DNA from: Streptococcus lutetiensis
GTDB taxonomy: Bacteria; Bacillota; Bacilli; Lactobacillales; Streptococcaceae
Assembly: GCF_900475675.1 (NCBI RefSeq)
Contig: NZ_LS483403.1
Span: forward strand, 124,001 to 188,000
Direction of reading: 5' to 3'
Length of the DNA stretch: 64,000 nt
Shown one piece after another: positions 35,679-44,497 of this stretch. A program made the translations under genes and the position numbers. Below the pieces are notes generated by a model. It saw only the letters and a list, made by a program, of their open reading frames with translations, had not been told where the DNA came from and ran no database searches. Position 1 is the first letter of the stretch. Every line of letters starts with the position of its first letter.

Positions 35679-37025
35679 ATGCGTAGAAGGCTCTTAAAAA
35701 CATTAATGGTATCACTTTCTGCAGGGCTTTTGTTAACAGGATGCGGCAACAGTAAACCTGAAGTTGGCAGTATAAAGGGGTATGACAAGGGAGAAGAGTA
35801 TCTATCAATCTGGGTTCATTCAATTGAAGATACCGATGAAGGACAGGCTTATAAAGAATCGGTCAATACCTTCAATAAAAAATACAATGGTAAATATTTT
35901 GCGGACATTGAATTTATTCCTCGAAATGATAGCGGTGGTGGTTATTCTGATAAAATCAATGCCTCTGTTATGTCTGGAGGATTACCTGATGTGTTGACGG
36001 TAGATGGTCCCAATATCGCAGCTTATGCAGAAAATGGTATTATTCAACCTTTGGCAAAATTATCGAATAAGGAAAAGAGTGCTTATCTTGACTCGATCAT
36101 TGCTCAAGGAACTTATGATAATAAACTCTACGCTCTGGGAGCTGTAGAGTCTAGCGTGGGGCTTTATTACAATAAAGATATTTTAGCTGAGGCTGGTGTT
36201 AGTGTACCTGACGCTAATCACCCGTGGACTTGGTCAGAGTTTTTAGAGGTCTTGAAGAAAGTTCAACCGATTTGTGAAGAAAAGGGGGGCTATCCTTTGG
36301 ATATGACTTTCCCAACGGGTGAGACAACGATTTATTTTTATGCACCATTTTTCTGGTCAAATGGAGGTGACTTTGTTGACAAGAGTGGTTTGAAAGTTGA
36401 TGGCATCTTTAATTCAAAAGAAAATCTAGAAACGGTTAACTATTTTAAACAAATTCTAGCAAATGGCTACATGTCGAAAGTTGCTATTAGTAATTTATTT
36501 GAAAGTGGACGTGCGGCTTTCAAAATCGATGGCGCGTGGGAAGTTAATTCGGTTTATACAAGTTATGAACAATTAAATCTTGGTGTTGCTCCATACGTTG
36601 TTTCAGATAACTGGGATGGTGGTCGTTACACTCCAACAGGATCTTGGGCATTTGCAGCTTCTAAAACGACAAAAAATATTAAAGGGGCAACAGAATTGGT
36701 TAAGTGGATGAGTGGCGCTGAAAGTGGCGAACGTCTTTGGGATAAAACCAAGAGTTTCCCTTCAACTTACGAAGCTTACAATCATATCAGTACATTCTCC
36801 GAAGATGCAAACTATGCCGCACTTTATAACCAATTGAAAGATTATGGACATCCTCGCTCAATCACACCAGTTTATCCGCAAGTTAGTGACCGTGTTCAGG
36901 CAGTTCTAGAAGATAGTGTTCTCTCTGGTGCAGATGCCAAGGAAGAACTTAATCACGCGGTTGATAAAATCAATGCGAAATTGAAACGTTATGTTCTTGA
37001 GGAGAAAGAAAATGAAAAAGAATAA
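35679..37025 (+). CDS. ABC transporter sugar-binding lipoprotein
   Basis: The 448-residue precursor has a lipoprotein signal with lipobox LLTGC (Cys ~24) and a type 1 solute-binding fold (family of MalE/MsmE/SusX). Aromatic residues such as in NHPWTWSEF suit sugar stacking. ATG 35679 follows GGAGGG. It starts the five-gene operon and overlaps the first permease by 14 bp. Substrate inferred from the GH32 enzyme: sucrose or short fructans. Confidence 0.9.
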   Translation: MRRRLLKTLMVSLSAGLLLTGCGNSKPEVGSIKGYDKGEEYLSIWVHSIEDTDEGQAYKESVNTFNKKYNGKYFADIEFIPRNDSGGGYSDKINASVMSGGLPDVLTVDGPNIAAYAENGIIQPLAKLSNKEKSAYLDSIIAQGTYDNKLYALGAVESSVGLYYNKDILAEAGVSVPDANHPWTWSEFLEVLKKVQPICEEKGGYPLDMTFPTGETTIYFYAPFFWSNGGDFVDKSGLKVDGIFNSKENLETVNYFKQILANGYMSKVAISNLFESGRAAFKIDGAWEVNSVYTSYEQLNLGVAPYVVSDNWDGGRYTPTGSWAFAASKTTKNIKGATELVKWMSGAESGERLWDKTKSFPSTYEAYNHISTFSEDANYAALYNQLKDYGHPRSITPVYPQVSDRVQAVLEDSVLSGADAKEELNHAVDKINAKLKRYVLEEKENEKE

Positions 37026-37887
37026 AGCTGAATCTATTATGGGGATGGCCTTCTTTGGCCCAGCTCTGGTCTTGTTATCGGTCTTCCTATTTATTCCTTT
37101 GATTTTGACGTTTGTCTTTAGTTTTACGGATTTCTTTGCATTAAATCCTAGTATGACTCACTTTGTTGGTCTGGATAATTTTAAAGAAGTCTTTAAAGAT
37201 GAGACTTTCCGAAAGGCTTTCTGGAACACAGTTAAATTTGTTTTAATCATTGTTCCACTACAGGGCGGTGGAGCTCTCTTGCTAGCTTTGATTATTAACA
37301 AAGTTACCCATTTCAAGAAATATTTCAAAGTGGCTTTCTTTGTTCCGGTTGTTATGTCTTTGACTGTTGTATCAACCTTGTGGATTCAAATTTATAGCCC
37401 AGAAGGAATTCTTAATGCTATTTTAGGATTCTTTGGTATTGATGCTCAGCCTTTTATCAATAGTGCTGACCAAGCGTTACCTTCTATTGCCATCATGAGT
37501 GCTTGGCAAGGTGTTGGTTATCAAATGATTATCTTCCTTGGTGGTCTTCAAGGAATCAGCCCATCACTTTATGAGGCAGCTGAAATGGACCATGCAACAC
37601 CATGGCAAAAATTCAAGGATATTACTTTACCAGAATTAAAACCATTGCTTGTTTTCGTCTTAATCACAGTAACAATTGGTGCCTTTCGTATGTTGGTTCA
37701 ACCAATGGTGATGACTGGTGGTGGCCCTTCTAATTCAACTTATACTGTTGTGTACGATATTTACGAAACGGGTACTGTTAACTGGGAAATGGGACTTGCT
37801 TCAACTATGGCAATTGTCTTTGCTGTCTTTGTTATCATTTTAACTGTTATCCAAAATATCTTGACCAAAGACAAGGAGGAAAAATAA
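37012..37887 (+). CDS. ABC sugar permease, MalF/MsmF type
   Basis: The 291-residue protein has six membrane helices and the EAA loop EAAEMDHATPWQKFKDITLP that docks the ATPase. The start at 37012 has GAGGAGAAAG upstream and overlaps the preceding gene. It pairs with the next permease to form the transmembrane channel. Confidence 0.92.
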   Translation: MKKNKAESIMGMAFFGPALVLLSVFLFIPLILTFVFSFTDFFALNPSMTHFVGLDNFKEVFKDETFRKAFWNTVKFVLIIVPLQGGGALLLALIINKVTHFKKYFKVAFFVPVVMSLTVVSTLWIQIYSPEGILNAILGFFGIDAQPFINSADQALPSIAIMSAWQGVGYQMIIFLGGLQGISPSLYEAAEMDHATPWQKFKDITLPELKPLLVFVLITVTIGAFRMLVQPMVMTGGGPSNSTYTVVYDIYETGTVNWEMGLASTMAIVFAVFVIILTVIQNILTKDKEEK

Positions 37888-37888
37888 T

Positions 37889-38740
37889 ATGTTAACACAA
37901 AAGCAAAAGAGATGGAGTTGGATATTTTCAATAATTTTGCTCATTTTGTCCTTGTTCTTCCTCTTTCCAGTTATTTGGATGTTGGCTAATTCCTTTAAAG
38001 GTGATGCGGCTATCACCACTGATATGAATACCCTTAGAGCTTTTGTACCACCAGCATTAACAGGTTCATTTTTTGATAATTATGTGACTATTCTCTTTGA
38101 TACACAGTTTATTCGTTACATGGTGAATACATTATTTTATGCAGCGATTTTAATTGTGCTTAGTATCGTTGTTAACGGACTTGCCGGCTATGCGCTTGCT
38201 AAAATAAAATTTCCATTTAGAGATCAATGGTTATTAATTATTCTAGCTTTGATGATTGTTCCAATGGAAACAACAATCACTATTCATTTCTTGATTATTG
38301 CTAAAGCAGGGCTTTTGAACACCATGCTTGGTTATATTTTACCGATGATTGTGTCACCGTTTAATATTTTTCTTTTCCGCCAAGTCTTTGTTGGACTTCC
38401 TGATGATGTCTACGAAGCTGCTCAATTGGATCATTGTGGTCCGGTCAAATATTTCTTTACCATGGTTTTGCCAATGTCTAAATCAGTAGTTGCAACGGTC
38501 AGCGTCTTTACTTTCCTAGGTGTTTGGAATGATTATCTCTGGCCATCATTGGTATTTACATCAAGCGACTTATTAACAGCACAAATTGGTTTAAATGCGA
38601 TTACGTCAAATGATGCAACAACTGTTGGTCAAACTCTTGCTGTGATTACACTTGTTACCATTCCTGTTATTATCATCTATTCATTCTTCTCTAAATATAT
38701 TGTCGAAGGTGTGATTTCAACAGGATCTAAGGAAGGATAA
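37889..38740 (+). CDS. ABC sugar permease, MalG/MsmG type
   Basis: The 283-residue protein has six membrane helices and the EAA loop EAAQLDHCGPVKYFFTMVLP. AAGGAGG lies just before its ATG, overlapping the end of the upstream permease. Second half of the heterodimeric channel. Confidence 0.92.
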   Translation: MLTQKQKRWSWIFSIILLILSLFFLFPVIWMLANSFKGDAAITTDMNTLRAFVPPALTGSFFDNYVTILFDTQFIRYMVNTLFYAAILIVLSIVVNGLAGYALAKIKFPFRDQWLLIILALMIVPMETTITIHFLIIAKAGLLNTMLGYILPMIVSPFNIFLFRQVFVGLPDDVYEAAQLDHCGPVKYFFTMVLPMSKSVVATVSVFTFLGVWNDYLWPSLVFTSSDLLTAQIGLNAITSNDATTVGQTLAVITLVTIPVIIIYSFFSKYIVEGVISTGSKEG

Positions 38741-38745
38741 ATCTT

Positions 38746-39834
38746 ATGAGTTTTATTGAATTTAAAAATATTACAAAAAAATATAAAGGTAATGATAAAA
38801 ATTCAGTGACTGATTTTACACTGGATGTTGATAAAAAGGAATTTATTGCATTTGTTGGGCCTTCTGGTTGCGGAAAATCAACAACGCTTCGTATGATGGC
38901 TGGTTTTGAAGAAATTACTAGCGGTGATTTGTACATTGATGGCAAACGTATAAATGAAGTGGCACCAGCTGATCGTGGGATTTCAATGGTTTTCCAAAAT
39001 TATGCTTTATATCCTCATATGACAGTTGAAAAAAATATCTCTTACGGTCTTAAAAATATGAAAGTACCTGCCGATGAAATCAAACAAAAAGTTGATTGGG
39101 CGATTGATATTTTGGGACTTGAAGAATATCGCAAACGCAAACCTAAAAATCTTTCTGGTGGTCAACGCCAACGTGTAGCACTTGGTCGTGCGATTGTCAA
39201 AGACCAAAAAGTTTTCTTGATGGACGAACCGTTGTCTAACTTGGATGCCAAATTGCGTATCAGCATGCGCAATGAAATCAGTAAACTTCATCGCAAATTG
39301 GGGTCAACAACCATTTATGTTACTCATGATCAAGTTGAAGCGATGACTATGGCAGACCGTATTGTTATTATGAAAGATGGAGTTGTTCAACAAGTTGGGA
39401 CACCGATGGACCTTTACGAACATCCTGTTAATAAATTTGTTGCTGGCTTTATTGGCGCACCACAAATGAATTTTTACAATGTGTCTGTAAATGGTCAAAC
39501 CATTGTATTTGAAGATGGCAATAGCATGGAAATCCCTAAGGTTATTGCTAAGAAATTGGCTGGTCGCAAGCGTGTGATTATGGGAATCCGCGGTGAAGAT
39601 ATCAAATTTGACCCAGCAAACCTTGAAGTTTATGCAGGAAATGAACAAAAAGCTGTTATCAACAACACTGAGATTATGGGAAATGAAAATAACCTTTATT
39701 TTGAATTTGGTGGTGAAACCACTGTTGCACGTGTGACAAAATACGACGTCAGTCAAATTGGTGATGACGTAACATTTGTCTTCATGCCACATAAATTGCA
39801 TTTCTTTGACATTGAAACTGAAGAAGTGATTTAG
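38746..39834 (+). CDS. ABC sugar transporter ATPase, MsmK/MalK type
   Basis: The 362-residue protein has Walker A GPSGCGKSTT (~36), signature LSGGQRQRVALG (~135), Walker B VFLMDEPLSNLD (~155), the switch His in YVTHDQVEAMT, and a C-terminal MalK-like regulatory domain. A dedicated ATPase here is notable because msmK (54709) usually energises several streptococcal sugar importers. About 60-65% of residues match that protein in the nucleotide domain by eye. Confidence 0.93.
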   Translation: MSFIEFKNITKKYKGNDKNSVTDFTLDVDKKEFIAFVGPSGCGKSTTLRMMAGFEEITSGDLYIDGKRINEVAPADRGISMVFQNYALYPHMTVEKNISYGLKNMKVPADEIKQKVDWAIDILGLEEYRKRKPKNLSGGQRQRVALGRAIVKDQKVFLMDEPLSNLDAKLRISMRNEISKLHRKLGSTTIYVTHDQVEAMTMADRIVIMKDGVVQQVGTPMDLYEHPVNKFVAGFIGAPQMNFYNVSVNGQTIVFEDGNSMEIPKVIAKKLAGRKRVIMGIRGEDIKFDPANLEVYAGNEQKAVINNTEIMGNENNLYFEFGGETTVARVTKYDVSQIGDDVTFVFMPHKLHFFDIETEEVI

Positions 39835-39863
39835 AAAAGTAGTAGGAAGGATTGTTTAAACTT

Positions 39864-41321
39864 ATGCACACGCTTGAAGAAGCACAAAATTATATTGAAC
39901 AAAATCGTATTGATAAAAGAAAGCGCCCAGCATTTCATGTGACGGCACCGGTTGGCTGGATTAACGACCCAAATGGTTTTTCAACTTACCAAAATAAAGT
40001 ACATTTGTTTTATCAATATCATCCCTATTCGACAAACTGGGGACCAATGCACTGGGGGCATGTTGTTAGCTCTGATATGATTAAATGGGAAGAGCGCCCT
40101 GTTGCTTTAGCGCCGGACCAAGCTTACGACCATGCTGGTGTTTTTTCAGGAAGTGCTCTGGAAACGCCAGAAGGACATGTTCTTATCTACACAAGTGTCG
40201 AAGAAAAAGAAGATGACACTGGCAATAAAACCGCTTATCAAACACAGTCTCTTGCAATCGGTGACGGTGAAAATTATCACAAAGTTCCCGAAAACCCTAT
40301 TATCCTTGGCAACCAACTCCCAGAAGGCTTCAATCAATCAGATTTTAGAGACCCTAAAGTCTGGTTCGAAGATGGTAAATATTGGTTGGTTGCAGGTAAT
40401 TTAAGCAAAGAAAAGCATGGACAGATTGTTCTCTTTTCGAGTGACGATTTACGCCACTGGCAGTATGAAAATGTTTTGGCAGGCGATGAAGATGGTGTTA
40501 TCGGAAAAATGTGGGAATGTCCTGACTTTTTCAAATTAGATGGAAAACATGTCTTAATCACTTCGCCACAAAACATGTCAGCGACAGCGTATGAATTTCA
40601 TAATGGACACAACGCGGTTTATTTTGTTGGTGATTATGATGAAGAAACACACACCTTTGACAAAGGTTGCCCACATGCGCTTGATTATGGTTTAGATTTT
40701 TATGCGCCTCAGACGACTCAATTGCCAGATGGTCGTCGCATCTTGGTGGCATGGATGAAGTCATGGGATTCGCTAGCTATTCCTGATGGGCAAGAATGGC
40801 AAGGCATGATGACTCTTCCACGTGAATTATCTCTTGAAAATGGCCAACTCGTCCAACGACCAATTCACGAATTATCTGATTACCATACCAATACACTTGA
40901 ATTTTCAGGAGTTATTAGCAAGTCATTTGAAATGATTGAAGGGGTTTCTGGTCGTCAGATTGACATGACCTTGCGTTTATCTGGAACTGCTTATATATCA
41001 TTTACCATTGATTTGGCAGTTGGTGTCAATCATTATACACGATTTACTTACAATCGCAGTCTTAATACGATTGAGGTGGACCGTACCTATTCCGGGTTGC
41101 AGGCTGATTTGAATTGTCAACGCAAAATGACGGTTTCATCTGCTGATAGCATTGAGCTACGTTTCATTTTGGATAGCTATTCGATTGAGTTATTTGTCAA
41201 TGACGGTGAAAAAGTCATGTCGACAGAGATTCAAACACCACTTGATTCACAAAAAATTCGTTTCTTCAGTGATGGTGAAACCAAGCTATCTTTGGTGAAA
41301 CACGATATTATTATTCCTTAA
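39864..41321 (+). CDS. GH32 beta-fructosidase (sucrose/fructan hydrolase)
   Basis: The 485-residue enzyme lacks a signal peptide, so it acts in the cytosol on imported sugar. GH32 motifs are WINDPNGF (nucleophile Asp, ~37), the FRDPKVW motif (~165) and WECPDF (acid/base Glu, ~220), followed by a beta-sandwich domain. ATG 39864 is preferred; a TTG at 39852 lies too close to GGAAGG. As last gene of the operon it would split sucrose, sucrose-6-phosphate or short fructo-oligosaccharides. Confidence 0.92.
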   Translation: MHTLEEAQNYIEQNRIDKRKRPAFHVTAPVGWINDPNGFSTYQNKVHLFYQYHPYSTNWGPMHWGHVVSSDMIKWEERPVALAPDQAYDHAGVFSGSALETPEGHVLIYTSVEEKEDDTGNKTAYQTQSLAIGDGENYHKVPENPIILGNQLPEGFNQSDFRDPKVWFEDGKYWLVAGNLSKEKHGQIVLFSSDDLRHWQYENVLAGDEDGVIGKMWECPDFFKLDGKHVLITSPQNMSATAYEFHNGHNAVYFVGDYDEETHTFDKGCPHALDYGLDFYAPQTTQLPDGRRILVAWMKSWDSLAIPDGQEWQGMMTLPRELSLENGQLVQRPIHELSDYHTNTLEFSGVISKSFEMIEGVSGRQIDMTLRLSGTAYISFTIDLAVGVNHYTRFTYNRSLNTIEVDRTYSGLQADLNCQRKMTVSSADSIELRFILDSYSIELFVNDGEKVMSTEIQTPLDSQKIRFFSDGETKLSLVKHDIIIP

Positions 41322-41382
41322 CCTTGCGACTAAATTATCTATAATCCTAATCTCCTCAAAGTAGATAATGTAATCATAGAAA

Positions 41383-41438
41383 AAAGAAAGTGAGACATCC
41401 AAGACTCATAATCCCCTTGGATAAGTTTCACTTTCTTT
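41383..41438. terminator. Bidirectional terminator overlapping nrdI
   Basis: An imperfect ~18-bp stem (AAAGAAAGTGA.../...TCACTTTCTTT) ends in a T run on the plus strand and an A run (Ts on minus) at the other side. Its right arm is inside the nrdI coding end. Confidence 0.75.
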
Positions 41439-41882
41439 TTGTGTATTCACAATAATCTCTGCCAAACGTTCAATATCAGCACTTGTGCCTCGAAGTTCAA
41501 AATCACCAAGCATTGGAAAACCAAAGCGCTTAGCGTATTGTTTAGCTGTCAAGCAATACTGCTCGTTGAAGTTGCGATTGCCAGAGCCAATGATTCCAAA
41601 GCAGTGTTTGTAGTTATCGTGTGCTGCGATAAAATCTCCCAAAGGATTTGTCAAAATCTCAACATCACCTGAGTCAACCCCGTTTCCACCTTCGAGATAA
41701 GTCGGTAAAACTGCGATAAAAGGTGATGTGACTGGAAAAGTTTCATGCTTAAGTTCTTTGATATTGATAGTTTTGCTTTCAAGTTGGTAATGTTCTTTTA
41801 AGTATTCTCCTAAACGTTTAACAAAACTTTGAGTGTTGCCACTTAGGCTGATATAAGCAATGGTTAATGTATTTTCTGTCAT
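41406..41882 (-). CDS. nrdI: NrdI flavodoxin-like ribonucleotide reductase partner
   Basis: The 158-residue flavoprotein supplies superoxide-type oxidant to assemble the manganese cofactor of class Ib ribonucleotide reductase NrdF. It has the FMN loop [10 protein letters not shown] (~10) and the family-specific stretch [20 protein letters not shown] (~105). ATG 41882 follows GAGGAATTTT on the minus strand. nrdE, nrdF and nrdH are not adjacent, as in several streptococci where nrdI stands alone. Confidence 0.88.
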   Translation of the reverse strand: MTENTLTIAYISLSGNTQSFVKRLGEYLKEHYQLESKTINIKELKHETFPVTSPFIAVLPTYLEGGNGVDSGDVEILTNPLGDFIAAHDNYKHCFGIIGSGNRNFNEQYCLTAKQYAKRFGFPMLGDFELRGTSADIERLAEIIVNTQKESETYPRGL

Positions 41883-42012
41883 AAAATTCCTCATGATTGT
41901 TTTACTTTTAGCCAATTTATCATATTAGAAATGAATAGACAAGCAATTAGATTTGAAAATAGGAGTAGTGCTGTTTTGCGAAAATGCATAAAAGTTTACT
42001 CTTTTATTTTAA

Positions 42013-42074
42013 AAGACTAGACTTATTAAAATAACTGTGATATACTTTTATTAAAGATGTTGGTAGCGCAATCA
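42013..42074 (+). promoter_or_regulatory. Cellobiose PTS promoter with GntR-type operator and cre
   Basis: AAGACTAGACTT (42013-42024, near-palindromic around CTAG) overlaps the -35 TAGACT. A 17-bp spacer leads to extended -10 TATACT (42041-42046). TGGTAGCGCAATCA (42061-42074) fits the cre consensus and lies downstream of the start point. The same operator recurs at 44426. Confidence 0.65.
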
Positions 42075-42116
42075 TTTACAGTTACTAAGTCTATTATTTA
42101 AAAGGGGAGAATAACC

Positions 42117-42431
42117 ATGGCAAAAGCATTAATTATCTGTGTTGCCGGAATGTCATCATCACTTATGGCACAAAAAACAACAGATTATTTTAAAACACAA
42201 GGAAAAGACATTACTGTTGAAGCAATCAGTTCAAACGAAGGGGAACGTGTGATTACTGATGCTACTTATGATTTGTACCTTGTTAGTCCACAAGCTACAA
42301 TGTATTACAACCAATTTGCGGCAGCGGGTGAAAAATCAGGGCGACCTGTTGTCAAAGTTCCACCACAAGCTTACGTTCCAATCCCAATGGGTGTTGAGAA
42401 AATGGCTAATTTGATTTTGGAAAATATTTAA
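42117..42431 (+). CDS. celA: PTS lactose/cellobiose-family EIIB
   Basis: The 104-residue cytosolic phosphocarrier has the phospho-Cys in IICVAGMSSSLMAQKT near residue 8. It passes phosphate from EIIA to the incoming sugar at EIIC. AAGGGGAG is the ribosome site. It is cotranscribed with the EIIA gene 16 bp downstream; the EIIC gene lies 2 kb away under the same type of operator. Confidence 0.92.
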   Translation: MAKALIICVAGMSSSLMAQKTTDYFKTQGKDITVEAISSNEGERVITDATYDLYLVSPQATMYYNQFAAAGEKSGRPVVKVPPQAYVPIPMGVEKMANLILENI

Positions 42432-42447
42432 TGAGGTGCTGCTAGAT

Positions 42448-42765
42448 ATGACTGAAGAAGAATTACAACTTGCTGCTTTTGAAATTATTTTACACAGCGG
42501 CACAGCCCGCACCTCTGTTCACGAAGCTCTTGATGCTATGAAAAATGGAGCATTTCAAGAGGCTGAAGAAAAATTAGCTGCAGCTGATGAAGAACTTTTA
42601 CAGGCTCACCATGCTCAGACTGATTTGCTACAGAAATATGCAAGCGGTACCGAAATCAAAATTGAAATCATCATGGTTCACGCACAAGACCACTTGATGA
42701 CAACAATGACACTGAAAGAAGTTGCCATCGAAATGATGCACATGTACAAAAAAATCAACGCTTAA
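42448..42765 (+). CDS. celC: PTS lactose/cellobiose-family EIIA
   Basis: The 105-residue all-helical trimeric phosphocarrier has the active His in IIMVHAQDHLMT (~80) and the HHAQTDLLQKYASG helix. It accepts phosphate from HPr. ATG 42448 follows GAGG; a GTG at 42436 is a less likely start. Two terminators follow. Confidence 0.92.
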   Translation: MTEEELQLAAFEIILHSGTARTSVHEALDAMKNGAFQEAEEKLAAADEELLQAHHAQTDLLQKYASGTEIKIEIIMVHAQDHLMTTMTLKEVAIEMMHMYKKINA

Positions 42766-42767
42766 AC

Positions 42768-42792
42768 AAACACCATCTTTGATGGTGTTTTC
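42768..42792 (+). terminator. Terminator of the EIIB-EIIA unit
   Basis: AAACACCATC/GATGGTGTTT with a 3-nt loop, then TTC. Confidence 0.85.
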
Positions 42793-42811
42793 TTAAATGA
42801 ATTGCATTAAA

Positions 42812-42845
42812 TAACACCTTATCGTTATCTGATAAGGTGTTTTTG
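42812..42845. terminator. Second terminator
   Basis: AACACCTTATC/GATAAGGTGTT followed by TTT, about 20 bp beyond the first. Placed between converging genes. Confidence 0.85.
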
Positions 42846-42938
42846 TGAAATTAATAAAAGGATTTATGAGGAAAGCTCTTCTTTGAGGAGTAAGTAGAGC
42901 TAGGAATTGTTGAATTCTACTGGGATTAAGGTAGTGAA

Positions 42939-44339
42939 TTAATCTTCAAATCCGTTATCGATGGTTACTTGTTTGAACCATTCACCAGATTTTTTAATAG
43001 TTTTGATTTGTGTATGGATATTATTTGAGATGAAACCGTAGCGGTTACGGTAAGCATTCATCCAAGACCAGCAATCGATTGGTGTCCAAAGGTGATAGCC
43101 AAAGCAGTTTGAACCTTCTTGGATACCACGGTGAAGGCAAGCCAAGTGTTCTTTGATGAAGTCGATGCGGTAATCATCTTGGATTTTTCCATTTTCATCC
43201 ATGAAGCGTTCTTCGCGAGAAACACCCATACCATTTTCTGAGACAAACCAAGGGATATTTTTATAGTTATCACGAATGTTAATGGCGATGTCGTAAATGG
43301 CTTCTGGGTAGATTTCCCAACCTTTGTCGATGTTCATGCGACGACCTGGCATGTTGTATTCGTCATAGTAACGATTTGGCATCCAAGCACCGACAGAATT
43401 TGGTGCGATGTCTGGTGCTTTCACACGATTTGGGTGATAGAAGTTAACACCTAAGAAATCAATGGTATTTTCTTTAAAAATTTGAGCATCTTCAGGTTCT
43501 GTTTGCCAGATGACGCCATCTTTTTTGAGAATTTCTTCAAGTTCTTCTGGGAAATGCCCATTGATTGCTGGCTCAAGGAACATTTTGTTGTTCCAAAGTT
43601 CAGCAAAGTGTGCAGCAGCTTGGTCTTCTTTAGAATCAGAAGCAGCATAAGTTGGTGTTAAGTTTAAAACTGTACCAATGTGACCACCGTCTTTGTCTAA
43701 ACCAAGTTCTCTGAATTTAGCGATGGCTTTTGCTGAAGCGATGTTTAAGTTGTAGGCAACTTGAACAGCTTTTTTACCATCAACTAATTTTGGATAGTGG
43801 AATTGATAGAGGTATTCACCGTCGACAACAACCATTGGTTCGTTGTGAGTTGTCCAGTCTTTGACGCGGTCACCGAAAGCCTTGAAAGCTTGTTCAGCAA
43901 AACCAACATAAAGGTCAACCACGTGGCGTGATTCCCAACCTCCATATTTGTGATAAAGCTCGACAGGTAAATCAAAATGGTGTAGGTTCATAATTGGACG
44001 AATGCCATTTTCGATGAAGCAGTCAATAACGTCATTATAGAAGTCTACTGCATCTTGATTAACGGTATTTTTTTCGAGGTCATCAATCAAGCGTGTCCAT
44101 TGAATAGAAGTACGAACACTGTTGAGACCGATTTTCTTCATCAAAGCAATGTCTTCTTTGTAACTATTATAGAAGTTTGATGCTGTGTCTGGACCAACTT
44201 GGTTGTAAAAAGCTTCAGGTTCTATTTCGTACCAGTAATCAAACATATTGGCATGTTTTTTATGGAAACGACCCTCGCTTTGAGGACCAGATGTCGCAGC
44301 TCCCCACCAGAAGTCTTCTGGAAATGTGTAAGTTGCCAT
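42939..44339 (-). CDS. GH1 6-phospho-beta-glucosidase
   Basis: The 466-residue cytosolic enzyme hydrolyses 6-phospho-beta-glucosides delivered by the PTS. GH1 signatures include FPEDFWWGAATSGPQSEG at the N-terminus, the acid/base Glu in WTTHNEPMV (~170) and the nucleophile Glu in FVSENGMG (~365). It lies on the opposite strand between the EIIB/EIIA and EIIC genes, with its own promoter sharing the central regulatory region. AAGGAGAAT precedes the ATG. Confidence 0.93.
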   Translation of the reverse strand: MATYTFPEDFWWGAATSGPQSEGRFHKKHANMFDYWYEIEPEAFYNQVGPDTASNFYNSYKEDIALMKKIGLNSVRTSIQWTRLIDDLEKNTVNQDAVDFYNDVIDCFIENGIRPIMNLHHFDLPVELYHKYGGWESRHVVDLYVGFAEQAFKAFGDRVKDWTTHNEPMVVVDGEYLYQFHYPKLVDGKKAVQVAYNLNIASAKAIAKFRELGLDKDGGHIGTVLNLTPTYAASDSKEDQAAAHFAELWNNKMFLEPAINGHFPEELEEILKKDGVIWQTEPEDAQIFKENTIDFLGVNFYHPNRVKAPDIAPNSVGAWMPNRYYDEYNMPGRRMNIDKGWEIYPEAIYDIAINIRDNYKNIPWFVSENGMGVSREERFMDENGKIQDDYRIDFIKEHLACLHRGIQEGSNCFGYHLWTPIDCWSWMNAYRNRYGFISNNIHTQIKTIKKSGEWFKQVTIDNGFED

Positions 44340-44383
44340 AAGATTCTCCTTAAAAATATATATTTTTTGATTTTACAAGTACA

Positions 44384-44458
44384 ATTATACACTTTTTAAA
44401 ATAAAAGACAATATTTTTATATAAAAAGACTAGACTTTTACAAAAAATAAGTTATAAT
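44384..44458. promoter_or_regulatory. Divergent promoters with shared AAGACTAGACTT operator
   Basis: Minus promoter: AGACAA and ATTATA on plus (TTGTCT, N16, TATAAT on minus; 44406-44411, 44384-44389) for the GH1 gene. Plus promoter: TAGACT (44431-44436), N16, TATAAT (44453-44458) for EIIC. The operator at 44426-44437 overlaps the plus -35 exactly as at 42013, and sits 14 bp behind the minus -35. Confidence 0.7.
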
Positions 44459-44497
44459 GATAATGTAAAAACAAACTTAATGGAAAGAGGAGTGTTT

